From: Methanoregula sp.
GTDB lineage: Archaea; Halobacteriota; Methanomicrobia; Methanomicrobiales; Methanospirillaceae
Length of the DNA: 26,877 nucleotides
Reading direction: 5' to 3'
Assembly (NCBI GenBank): GCA_013331015.1
Contig: DUHF01000056.1
Span: forward strand, 1-26,877
Shown: in pieces, positions 1-7,516 of the stretch
Numbering within the stretch: the stretch's first letter is position 1
Layout: every line of letters begins with the position of its first letter
The notes under the pieces: generated by a model
Told to the model about the DNA's origin: nothing
The model's database searches: none
The model's input: only the letters and a program-made list of their open reading frames with translations
Program-made: the position numbers and the translations under genes

Positions 1-136
1 CGGGACGCATCAGCGGCCTGTCGCGCTGTGTGCCTGGGCGGGCCTTGCGTAAAAATAAAATTAAATTCTGCGCAATTGCCTTATTTCGCAAATCGGGCAA
101 CGCACCGCTTTTACTTTCACCCTGCGCACGGCGGAG

Positions 137-145
137 ACATATAAG
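137..145 (+). promoter_or_regulatory. possible TATA box of the ardC-like operon
   Basis: The sequence ACATATAAG lies about 40 bases upstream of the first credible ATG. Archaeal transcription usually starts about 25 bases after the TATA box, which would give a very short leader for a start at 180. No clear BRE was identified, so this is only a positional inference. Confidence 0.3.
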
Positions 146-179
146 CGCTAACGTCGATAGATGTATGGTGAAAAACACC

Positions 180-551
180 ATGATGCCAACAACAAAAACA
201 GATGTAAAGTTCGAGCACATAGGGGCAGCCCGCCTCTATCAGAGCTCGGTCCGTATCGATGTCAAGACCATGCAGGCAGTTATTCCCGCCGGAGAAGTCC
301 GCAGGCTCGAAGACCACTGGCCCGCGTCAGTCTATGACATCTCGGACGTTATGAAAAACGCGGACGCGGCCCCGGTCGGGAAAGCATGGATCACCCGGTC
401 CGGCAAAGCGGTGATAATCTCTATCAACGATGTGCAGTACGTCTCCCCGCTCGCACAAGTAAAAGGAATGCTCAAGGGCGAGCGGAAATATGCGAACGTC
501 TCGACGATGCAACCCATGACCACAACCCAGCCGGCAGGGGCGACAGCATGA
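180..551 (+). CDS. hypothetical protein, first gene of the ardC-like operon
   Basis: Small soluble protein of about 123 residues that I do not recognise. The frame is open further upstream, but 180 (ATG ATG) or 165 are the first starts that fit the TATA-like sequence at 137-145; the upstream extension is basic and of poor quality. There is no signal peptide or membrane segment. The C-terminal third is polar and ends in a Thr/Pro/Ala tail. Its stop overlaps the start of the next gene in an ATGA, so the two are almost certainly co-transcribed and translationally coupled. From context it is an accessory gene of a plasmid or integrated element. Function unknown. Confidence 0.7.
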   Translation: MMPTTKTDVKFEHIGAARLYQSSVRIDVKTMQAVIPAGEVRRLEDHWPASVYDISDVMKNADAAPVGKAWITRSGKAVIISINDVQYVSPLAQVKGMLKGERKYANVSTMQPMTTTQPAGATA

Positions 552-1459
552 AAGCGGCTGACGTAAAAGCGCAGATCAACGAGAGGATCATAAAGGCACT
601 CTCTGAAGGAAAGATCCCCTGGCTGAAGCCGTGGACCGAGAACGGCCCGCGTAACCTCTTCAGCGGCAGGGCATACACCGGGCTGAACCGGTTGATCCTC
701 GGACTCAGCTCCTACCCCCTCCCCTTTTGGGCAACCTATCGCCAGTATCTTGCCGCAGGGTTACAGGTCCAGAAGGGCGAGCACGGCACCGGGATTATCT
801 ACGCAGGCCGGACCGTGAAGACCGAGACGAAGACCGATAAGAACGGCGAGGAGACGGAGAACAAAAAACAGATCCGTTTCCTGAAAGCCTTCGTTGTCTT
901 CAACGTCGCCCAGACAGACTATAAAGAAAAAGGGTACAAACTGCCGGACCTGAAAGAGAATCCTCACCTGCTCGGATGCGATACCATCATTCAGGACTAT
1001 ACAGGCCGGCACTCAATAAAAATCACGGCAGGAGACCGGGCCGCATTCCTCCCGCAGATGGATATTATCACCTGCCCGGAGATCGGCCAGTTCAGAACCT
1101 CCGAGCACTATTATGCGACGATGTTCCACGAGTGCATTCATTCCACCGGGCCCCGGCTCGACCGGTTCAAGAAGACCGATCCGGTTTGCTTCGGGTCCGA
1201 TACCTACGGACGCGAGGAACTGGTCGCCGAGATCGGGAGCGCATACCTGGCAGCACTTACCGGCATCGACTCCTCAGCTGTCATCCAGAATCAGGCAGCC
1301 TATCTCCAGAACTGGGCAACGGCGATCAAGGCTGATGCCGATCTCGTGATGTATGCAGCGGGCAGGGCAGAGAAGGCAGCGGATTTCATGATCGGGGTTT
1401 CTGCCCCGGTCACCTCCGGCGCAACCGGGGCCGATGCGGCGGACGGGGTGACGGCATGA
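548..1459 (+). CDS. ArdC-like antirestriction protein with zincin metallopeptidase domain
   Basis: 303-residue protein with the two-part layout of the ArdC/TraC-type family. The N-terminal ssDNA-binding-like domain (about 5-125, DUF1738/ArdC N-terminal) includes INERIIKALSEGKIPW, a W-x-TYRQ stretch and the KGEHGTGIIY segment. The C-terminal zincin-like domain has HECIH at 194-198 as the zinc motif and a downstream EELVAE (223-228) likely to supply the third ligand. Family members are carried by plasmids and conjugative elements and protect incoming DNA from restriction; that role is inferred here from homology. The ATG overlaps the previous stop, and its own stop overlaps the next ATG, making a compact three-gene operon. 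The C-terminus ends in an Ala/Gly-rich tail. Confidence 0.9.
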   Translation: MKAADVKAQINERIIKALSEGKIPWLKPWTENGPRNLFSGRAYTGLNRLILGLSSYPLPFWATYRQYLAAGLQVQKGEHGTGIIYAGRTVKTETKTDKNGEETENKKQIRFLKAFVVFNVAQTDYKEKGYKLPDLKENPHLLGCDTIIQDYTGRHSIKITAGDRAAFLPQMDIITCPEIGQFRTSEHYYATMFHECIHSTGPRLDRFKKTDPVCFGSDTYGREELVAEIGSAYLAALTGIDSSAVIQNQAAYLQNWATAIKADADLVMYAAGRAEKAADFMIGVSAPVTSGATGADAADGVTA

Positions 1460-1719
1460 CCTCGATTTATGATGCCATGCCAATCAAGGTTCTCGAAGAA
1501 CTCGAACGCATCGAAACCCGGATACCCGTCATAGAACGCCGGGCCTTCATGCTGCAGGCTGAAGCGCAGGACCTCCGCTACAGGCACGATGAGATCATCA
1601 AGTCGTGGACAGATAAGGCTGCATGGGAGGGGCTCGACAACCTGATCGCCGAACGGCACCGGCTTGATATGATCGCGTGGCACTGCGATCCGCTGCCGAG
1701 CGGGATCCCCACCCAGTAG
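1456..1719 (+). CDS. small helical hypothetical protein
   Basis: 87-residue acidic/charged protein that starts within the ATGA overlap with the ardC-like gene. Residues about 8-65 look like a continuous amphipathic helix or coiled coil (repeated Leu, Ile, Glu, Arg), followed by a short Trp/His-containing tail. No catalytic motif was recognised. The overlap and shared base composition argue for a real gene expressed with the upstream pair. Function unknown. Confidence 0.7.
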   Translation: MTSIYDAMPIKVLEELERIETRIPVIERRAFMLQAEAQDLRYRHDEIIKSWTDKAAWEGLDNLIAERHRLDMIAWHCDPLPSGIPTQ

Positions 1720-1730
1720 TGAGGTATCCC

Positions 1731-1850
1731 ATGATCAGCAGGCGCGAACTCTGGGAGTACCGGAAAAAACGATCAACCATTTTTGGGATGTGGAAAAGTT
1801 TGATCTGGTGGCTGCACCGGATAAAGAAAAAAATCCTCCTGCACTGGTAA
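1731..1850 (+). CDS. 39-residue basic Trp-rich microprotein
   Basis: A short frame starts at ATG 1731, preceded by GAGGT at 1721-1725 at good ribosome-binding distance, 11 bases after the previous stop. The product is strongly basic (many Arg and Lys) and has six Trp, including the pair in SLIWWLHRIKKK. It could associate with membrane or nucleic acid. The operon position and ribosome-binding site support it; its shortness keeps confidence moderate. Confidence 0.5.
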   Translation: MISRRELWEYRKKRSTIFGMWKSLIWWLHRIKKKILLHW

Positions 1851-1959
1851 AAATGGTGGCCCGGACAGGGACACCATGATGCCAATCAAAAGGCCCTGCC
1901 CGGGTTGGTACAATATCGACGCCTGGCATTATCTTTCTTGGCAAAGGTTGGCCCACCCC

Positions 1960-2010
1960 GAAGGCTCACGCGACGGGTCCGCCCAGCGGTCCCGTATCCG
2001 GCTCGCCTTC
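1960..2010 (+). repeat. stem-internal loop-stem element, copy A
   Basis: Outer stem GAAGG (1960-1964) pairs with CCTTC (2006-2010). A constant left loop CTCACGCGA (1965-1973) is followed by an apical stem CGGGTCCG/CGGTCCCG (1974-1981/1987-1994, one T-T mismatch) and a right loop TATCCGGCTCG (1995-2005). The loops match copy B almost exactly, while the stem bases differ but stay paired. Flanks on both sides are CCCACCC-like. It could be a structured RNA or a protein-binding DNA element. The strand is arbitrary. Confidence 0.6.
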
Positions 2011-2076
2011 TTCCCGCCCGGACCGCTGACGTGTGCCGGTCCTGTTGAGCCGTCCTGATCTTCCTCTTGCCCACCC

Positions 2077-2122
2077 GATGCTCACGCGACACGGCGAAGG
2101 TCGCCGTGTTCCGGCTCGCATC
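2077..2122 (+). repeat. stem-internal loop-stem element, copy B
   Basis: Outer stem GATG (2077-2080) pairs with CATC (2119-2122). The left loop CTCACGCGA (2081-2089) is identical to copy A. The apical stem CACGGCGA/TCGCCGTG (2090-2097/2101-2108) closes an AGG loop, and the right loop is TTCCGGCTCG (2109-2118). It is preceded by GCCCACCC and followed by TCCCACC, as in copy A 117 bases upstream. Confidence 0.6.
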
Positions 2123-2170
2123 CTCCCACCCCCAACCGGAAACCTTACCCCGTGGTTATCCTAATGACTG

Positions 2171-2540
2171 CCCGCCCTCATGAGGGCGGGAGGAGCGAAG
2201 CGGGCGGTGGGTCGTGGCCGCAGTGGCCCGAACGAGCACCGCTTCAGGGTGCGAAGGTAACGAGCCGCATCAGCGGCGAGTCCGAGCCCCTGATGCGTCG
2301 TGCGAGTGAGTCACTGAACGTGCAACGTGAGTACGATCAACAGCGACGAACACGATGCGAAGCATGGTGTGAGGAGCGGGCCGGGGCAGCCGCTGGCGCC
2401 GGAGCAACGCGACAAGCCAAGGGCGTCATCCTACCAACCGGAAACTCCGGAAAGCAGCGAGGTGATGTGAAGCGAGCCGGAGCATCAGCGAGGACGAGTG
2501 AACATGACCGAGCGTCTTCATATCTCTTAATCAGCTGAGG
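2171..2540. repeat. GCGAG-rich tract with palindromes
   Basis: The tract opens with a perfect 20-base palindrome, CCCGCCCTCATGAGGGCGGG (2171-2190). It then carries many degenerate GCGAG, CGAAG and GTGAG words for about 350 bases. GCATCAG (2267-2273) pairs with CTGATGC (2290-2296). CGAGCCGGA near 2474 is the reverse complement of the right loop of elements A and B. The frame open through it (2152-2538) gives a low-complexity product and is judged non-coding. Confidence 0.5.
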
Positions 2541-3042
2541 GAAGATCGCCGCCCCGCTCCGCACGCTTCATGCACCTCCGGCGCACTCGCACATGCTACG
2601 CGGACCGGCTCGCTTTGTTCTGTATATCTGAGGGGAAGCCCACGCGGCAAGGGGCTTGGGCCCCGTTGAGCGTAGGTCTCGAAAAAAATATGAGTTTACA
2701 CTGTGCGCGGTCTACGTTTTTTATCATTTTTTTGCTGAACCGATTTCAGGAAAATATTTATTTATCGTGCGTGACAAATAATTTCAAATCAGTTTTCGTT
2801 TCTAAATTCAGCAAAAATTTGCTGTTTGCGCATCGCACTTGTTGCCCAGAATCCCATCCCTCGCACTTTTCTGGTGGGGAATAGGTATCCTTAAAAATGC
2901 CACTGTTTTAATTGCGCGTTCACGGTCTAGCATATGGCTTCGTTATGCGGCGCGCTCTCTTGAAAATATTTGAATACTTCAGAATAGGTCGTAATATTTC
3001 CAAAACCAAAAATTTTTGAGTAGGTTCATTAGAGTATGGATA
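2541..3042. other. gene-free junction from GC-rich to AT-rich DNA
   Basis: The first half is GC-rich and holds a small inverted repeat, AAGCCC (2636-2641) with GGGCTT (2652-2657). From about 2690 the composition turns sharply AT-rich and stays so for 5 kb. No convincing gene, tRNA or integrase site was seen. The last 100 bases presumably carry the promoter of the DUF2971 gene, but no box stands out. Confidence 0.5.
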
Positions 3043-3828
3043 ATGTATCTTGAAACTTCTAAGATTTCTCAACCCGAGGATAAGGATATAAAAATATGGC
3101 GTTATTTGGATATTCCGAAATTTCTTTCAATTATTGATAAAAGTGCGCTATTTTTTTCAAGAGCGAAATATTTTAGTGATCAATTAGAGGGATCAATACC
3201 GCAGTCGAAAGGTCAAATAAATCTCAACAAGTATTTTGGGCGTGTATCTGATGTGATGTATTCTGACGATGGGTCAGCCCATGAATGGTATTCAGATCAT
3301 TATCTTTTTCGAAATATCGCATATGTCTGTTGTTTTCATATGAATCCGATTGAATCGGTCCTATTGTGGTCAAGTTATGCTCAAGACAACAAGGGAGTTG
3401 CAATTCAATCCACCTTCAATAGATTATGCAACTGTTTCCACGTTGATGGCGAAAATACTGAGAATATAGGGGTAGTCAAATATATTGACTACTCTCCTGA
3501 ATCCTCTGAAACGATTGATGTGTTAAAATGGGCTACCTTACCCCTTTTGTATAAAAGAAAAAATTTTGAGCATGAAAGAGAATTACGCGCTATCATTCCA
3601 TTCCCACCCTCTGTTTTTCCAAAAGGTGGTGAATTGTCAAAGGAAATTCTTGATAACTTCCCCAAAGGATTGTCTATCCCGGTTGATTTGGATATCCTTA
3701 TTGAGAAAATTTATCTCGCTCCATCATCTCCTTCTTGGAAAATGGACCTGTTAAATTCAATTTTGAAAAAATACAACGTAAATAAAGAAATTCTACACTC
3801 TGCTTTAGATCAAACTCCAATTATATAA
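3043..3828 (+). CDS. DUF2971 family protein
   Basis: 261-residue soluble protein with the hallmarks of DUF2971. Near the N-terminus it has a WRYLDIPKFLSIID segment followed by FFSRAKYFSDQLEGS. In the middle it has a CCFHMNPIESVLLWSSY block and a GVAIQSTFNRL strand, and later a YKRKNFEHERELRAI segment. The family has no firmly assigned biochemistry but is frequently found in mobile and defence loci. ATG 3043 was chosen over an upstream TTG at 3016 because the conserved domain begins just after it. The gene is AT-rich, unlike the surrounding genome. It converges on the apeA gene, whose restored reading frame would end 17 bases away. A defence role is inferred from location only. Confidence 0.85.
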   Translation: MYLETSKISQPEDKDIKIWRYLDIPKFLSIIDKSALFFSRAKYFSDQLEGSIPQSKGQINLNKYFGRVSDVMYSDDGSAHEWYSDHYLFRNIAYVCCFHMNPIESVLLWSSYAQDNKGVAIQSTFNRLCNCFHVDGENTENIGVVKYIDYSPESSETIDVLKWATLPLLYKRKNFEHERELRAIIPFPPSVFPKGGELSKEILDNFPKGLSIPVDLDILIEKIYLAPSSPSWKMDLLNSILKKYNVNKEILHSALDQTPII

Positions 3829-3844
3829 AGCAGATGAGAATGAA

Positions 3845-3967
3845 TTATTTTAATCCATTTCTACGGGAAACTCGTAAAATAATTTTTTCGATTTTCTTGA
3901 TTTCAAATCCGAGTTCATCTAAAAAAACTGTAATTAGCAATAATCTCATTCGGACTGATAAAAAAAA
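3845..3967 (-). other. C-terminal tail of ApeA in a shifted frame
   Basis: Downstream of the apeA stop, another minus-strand frame encodes an amphipathic helix-like segment (about 33 residues, including ITVFLDELGFEIKKIEKIIL) ending at a stop at 3845-3847. ApeA/HEPN proteins normally continue past the RNxxxH motif with helices of this kind. Adding one T to the eight-T run (A8 at 3960-3967 on the plus strand) joins it in frame to the upstream gene without any stop. It is therefore most likely the severed end of ApeA. Confidence 0.65.
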
Positions 3968-5286
3968 TTTAATTCCTCAAACGTGGCATATTTTATTTCA
4001 GGCTTTGGATCTAAATGAGTTAGATTATTTCGGTTCAAAGCAATGGTATTCGGAAAATTTTTCTCGCTTCCGGCGATAAATGGTGTTATCGTTGGATACG
4101 TAATAAGAAGTTGTTGGATTCGATTCTCCAATGACAGACTATTCCCCATTTTTAAAGTGCTAATTAACGATTTTTTTTGACTTGATGTTAATTGTAATTC
4201 ATTTTTCAAAAAGTTCTTCAATATCCCAATACGTTCCGCGTATTCCTCTGGATGAATATGATAATCTAAAAATCGGGAAGATTTCCGATGATATGATTCG
4301 ATACACTGAGCAAGACTTAGATACGTATTCTCAAGATACATTCTCGAATTGAAAATCGTCCCAAAATATATGTCAAAAACTGATTTGAATACCTCATTTT
4401 TGATCCACCATTTATTCATGACGAAATCAAAATTATCTCGAATATCGTTTAATGTGAATAAAATTTCGTTTCGATCAACTTCTTCTATCTGAGACTGATC
4501 AGGCAAATCTACCCAATGAGAAATAATTTGGATTGGTTCATAGATCACTCCGGTGTCATCTTTTACGTTCCAATCATCTGGTGGTTCCCAAATACTAGCT
4601 TCAGATTCTGCATAAACGTTCACCGGATACACAATTTTTGACAAACAAAAACTAAAAAAATATTGAAGTTTATCAATGATTTTCAAAAAATCCTCATGTT
4701 TTCTTCCAATATCAGTTTCAATCGAGATATATGGTGTTTCTTCAATGATGATTTTTCTTCTCGGAAATGTTGTGATATTCGGATGAACATCAATAATGAT
4801 CTCAATATTGAAACCATCAACAGAAAAAAAGGGAATTTTCTCATTCGTCACGTTATTAATTGTTAATATGTTCGCGTCTTGGAGGGGTTTATTAACTTGG
4901 ATTCTCGTGCTTTTTATCAAATATTCAAAGTGTTTGAATTCAATCTTTATTTTCCTAAACGAGATCGCATCTTTTGAGGAGAAGTGAACGTCAAACAAAT
5001 TTGTTTGAATGATGAATGATTGTGTTGGAAAACCTTCAGGACTATGACTTGTACCGTGGAGATGACAATTATTAAGAGTAATCTTTGATCCATCAGAAGC
5101 CCGACCTAATATTATCTCAACGTCCTCACTTATTGGAGGAAATTCTGAAAAATCTCGTTGTATCAGTTCTCCCCGTAGATCTAATGACCCGGTTCCGTCT
5201 GAATTAATTTTTAGTGTCCCATCAATTTCATTTGGAGCATTTGATGGTATCCACCATTTTCCTTTATATTCTGATTTTGACGACAT
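3946..5286 (-). CDS. apeA: ApeA-like HEPN anti-phage defence protein, C-terminus frameshifted
   Basis: 446-residue protein. The N-terminal domain (about 5-135) matches the ApeA N-terminal domain pattern: YKGKWWIPSN, a DGTLKIN strand, then IILGRASDGSKITLNNC. The C-terminal HEPN-like part has an ESYHRKSSRF helix and an R-x4-H motif (RNNLTH, about 418-423), the usual HEPN ribonuclease site. Known ApeA proteins give abortive-infection phage defence, presumably by RNA cleavage; that function is inferred here. The start at 5286 has GGAG eight bases upstream. The gene lies 17 bases after the zinc-ribbon membrane protein, so they form one transcript. The frame stops about 20 residues after the HEPN motif, and the expected C-terminal helices lie in another frame after an eight-T run at 3960-3967. 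This could be a sequencing error, a phase-variable tract or an inactivating mutation. Confidence 0.82.
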   Translation of the reverse strand: MSSKSEYKGKWWIPSNAPNEIDGTLKINSDGTGSLDLRGELIQRDFSEFPPISEDVEIILGRASDGSKITLNNCHLHGTSHSPEGFPTQSFIIQTNLFDVHFSSKDAISFRKIKIEFKHFEYLIKSTRIQVNKPLQDANILTINNVTNEKIPFFSVDGFNIEIIIDVHPNITTFPRRKIIIEETPYISIETDIGRKHEDFLKIIDKLQYFFSFCLSKIVYPVNVYAESEASIWEPPDDWNVKDDTGVIYEPIQIISHWVDLPDQSQIEEVDRNEILFTLNDIRDNFDFVMNKWWIKNEVFKSVFDIYFGTIFNSRMYLENTYLSLAQCIESYHRKSSRFLDYHIHPEEYAERIGILKNFLKNELQLTSSQKKSLISTLKMGNSLSLENRIQQLLITYPTITPFIAGSEKNFPNTIALNRNNLTHLDPKPEIKYATFEELNFFYQSE

Positions 5287-5303
5287 TGAATAATTCTCCT
5301 ATC

Positions 5304-6149
5304 TTACAAAATCCCCGCATAGAGATCTTTGAGTGAAAAAATAACCATCGTTAAGATTATCCCCAAGAGCAGATCAATCCCGAATAATAATTCCCAGATG
5401 CGATTCCCAGCTTCCCTTTCTTGTTGAAGAATTGATAAAAATGGGATATATTGGCCGCAAATTGCGTTATATCCGATGGTAATCAATGAATATGCTAAAA
5501 ATCCACCCACTGCAAGGTAGAGAATAATTTGAGCAAACCATGTGTAGTAAAACGCGAAAAATGCACTGTCAATAATTTGTGCTAATAGAGGGATGATAAT
5601 GAATAAGAAAATGAACAATTCATAACAAAAAATACTCACTACCAATATGTGAAACGTTTTTCGATATTGTTCATTTGTGTAATTTGCTGAAAAAAATATA
5701 AGAAAAATGAACATTCCCAAGAAAAAGCCCATGTAGTCTCTCACTTCTTTTGGCAAACTAACCAATAGGGCGATAATTAAAAGGATGTGAAATCCGCTAA
5801 AAATAATGAATTGAAAAGAGCTTTCTCTTCGAATTAATTCTTCAGTAGTTAGCCATTGTCTTGATCTGATTATGAGTGATGCTTTATTTGTTAAATGCAA
5901 AATCAGATAAAAAGCAATAATTAGAGGGAATATTCCCAAATATAGTTGGTCTGATGGAGCTTCTTTCCTGACTAAATATTCATAAAGTGCAATTAAAATC
6001 CCAAAAAGTGCATATAATTGATAATTTTGTTTTATGAAGCCAGCGATGTTAAAAATTTCGTGTCTTATTCCGTTAATATTCTGACCGCATCGTTCGCAAA
6101 AGTCATCGGTAATATAATTTTCAAAATCGCAAAAATAACAAATTTTCAT
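5304..6149 (-). CDS. zinc-ribbon multi-pass membrane protein, upstream of apeA
   Basis: 281-residue protein. The first 22 residues hold two CxxC knuckles (C4, C7, C18, C21), a typical short zinc ribbon. The rest is very hydrophobic, with about six or seven predicted membrane spans between residues 36 and 278. I do not recognise the family. It is AT-rich like its neighbours. The 17-base gap to apeA makes co-expression likely. A role as membrane partner, sensor or effector of the ApeA protein is possible, but nothing in the sequence proves it. The ribosome-binding site in front of 6149 is weak. Confidence 0.75.
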   Translation of the reverse strand: MKICYFCDFENYITDDFCERCGQNINGIRHEIFNIAGFIKQNYQLYALFGILIALYEYLVRKEAPSDQLYLGIFPLIIAFYLILHLTNKASLIIRSRQWLTTEELIRRESSFQFIIFSGFHILLIIALLVSLPKEVRDYMGFFLGMFIFLIFFSANYTNEQYRKTFHILVVSIFCYELFIFLFIIIPLLAQIIDSAFFAFYYTWFAQIILYLAVGGFLAYSLITIGYNAICGQYIPFLSILQQEREAGNRIWELLFGIDLLLGIILTMVIFSLKDLYAGIL

Positions 6150-6245
6150 TCATATTTATCTTAAAAGTTTGATCACGAAATATCTTTCTACGAGAGCAAA
6201 AAAAAGGATAAGATCTTGAAATTATCGTACACTTACTCCTTCGCA

Positions 6246-6291
6246 CCATCGTTGATCCCTTTTGATTAACGGATTGATCCCATTCATCGAG
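6246..6291 (-). repeat. diverged second copy of the cas1-tail sequence
   Basis: Read on the minus strand, this segment matches 7576-7621 at 33 of 46 bases by hand count. In the same frame it encodes LDEWDQSVNQKGSTM against LDQWDQGADQIGSTV in the cas1 remnant. It lies in the 200-base gap between the two membrane-protein genes, so the 378-residue gene sits between the two related sequences. No longer open frame is attached. Confidence 0.5.
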
Positions 6292-6349
6292 CCATTTAAT
6301 AAAGTATAAACCTCTCGAAATCCAGACAGCAACTTCACCAATAAATTAT

Positions 6350-7486
6350 TCATTTCTGTAACGTTTCCATTTCTCCAACCGGTATATCTTCAAGAGATGA
6401 ATAGAATGTTTCCTCGCATCGACCAAATTGTAAGGGAACTGGAACTGAGAGAATCCCCCCGGCGATGACATAATTAGGGGGATGGATTTTCTGTTTCGAT
6501 AGTGTTCTTAGGACATTCTCAACGTTAAGACTTGGAGAAACACCTAACTGATAACGATCAATTTTGTACTTCAAAATTAGTAATTCATCTAATTTTCGAT
6601 TAATGCTTTCAACGTATTTGGAGGAAAAAAAGAATTCAAGCAATACCAAACCTATAACTAATGTATAGAGAGTTACAATCCAAGATAAAGGAACAGACGG
6701 AATGATTTGCAAATGTTCGAATAAACGGTGTGAAAATTGTGGTGTATCGGTAATTTGAATGAATGGAGGAATTTGGAAAAATAAACCAAAAATTGCCGTC
6801 ACCACGGAAAAAAAGAAAATACCAATCGAATATATAGCCAATTCTGATAAATATTTTTTAAAATTCCCATTTTTGACAAGAGTTGAATGTCTGAAATATA
6901 ACCAAATATACACAATTAAATTCAGGATAAAAAGGAACGATATCCAGGAATTGTTTTGAAATGAAGGAATAATTTCCTTAGAAGCCGTGAAATAATAATA
7001 AGTTATCATGGAACTGAAGAAAAAGAAAAAGCTCGTGTAAATTACAGCCGAGTAGAAAAGACTAAAATTATCTAGTAGCACCGAATAGACATAATTCTGG
7101 ATTTTCTCTTTTCTTGTTGGATCTTCGATATTTTTACAAATCGTAAAACTATCACATAGTTCACATTTTTCCTTATCGCTGTCATTTGAAGTAGATTCTT
7201 TGTTGAATTTTCCTTTACTGAAACAATAATAGAGATAAACAGAAAAGGCACCTACAGATCCCATTAAAACAATTGTCATCCAAATCCCATTCGGAATCCA
7301 GTGATAGAAAAACGTGTCAGCGGGAATGAATACAAAAAAACCGATTAATGCAAAGAGCAACAGAATAAAATTAATATTGTCTTTTTTAGAGAGGGTAATC
7401 TGATTATTTGCGTTATCTATTTCAAACTCAATGATGCGATAGATCTTTTCAATTTTATCAGAATTTTCACTGTAGTCGTCAGGCAT
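6350..7486 (-). CDS. multi-pass membrane protein of unknown function
   Basis: 378-residue protein with a charged cytoplasmic-type N-terminus (about 1-38) and six or seven hydrophobic spans. A polar loop near 100-125 contains a CELC and further Cys. A soluble C-terminal tail of about 85 residues contains an LDELLILKYKIDRYQLG helix. I do not recognise a family. It starts 30 bases after the stop of the cas1 remnant on the same strand and is 200 bases upstream of the zinc-ribbon protein. Composition matches the AT-rich island. By context it may belong to the ApeA-associated cluster, or be a separate cargo gene. Confidence 0.7.
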   Translation of the reverse strand: MPDDYSENSDKIEKIYRIIEFEIDNANNQITLSKKDNINFILLLFALIGFFVFIPADTFFYHWIPNGIWMTIVLMGSVGAFSVYLYYCFSKGKFNKESTSNDSDKEKCELCDSFTICKNIEDPTRKEKIQNYVYSVLLDNFSLFYSAVIYTSFFFFFSSMITYYYFTASKEIIPSFQNNSWISFLFILNLIVYIWLYFRHSTLVKNGNFKKYLSELAIYSIGIFFFSVVTAIFGLFFQIPPFIQITDTPQFSHRLFEHLQIIPSVPLSWIVTLYTLVIGLVLLEFFFSSKYVESINRKLDELLILKYKIDRYQLGVSPSLNVENVLRTLSKQKIHPPNYVIAGGILSVPVPLQFGRCEETFYSSLEDIPVGEMETLQK

Positions 7487-7516
7487 TAAATCTCATTAAT
7501 GATTAAAGCGTTTAAA

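Noticed and set aside
2152..2538. 128-residue open frame
   Set aside because: Low-complexity product, in a tract of GCGAG words, with no ribosome-binding site; the open frame follows from base composition.
2570..2884. 104-residue open frame
   Set aside because: It crosses the GC-rich to AT-rich junction, changes character halfway and has no domain-like pattern.
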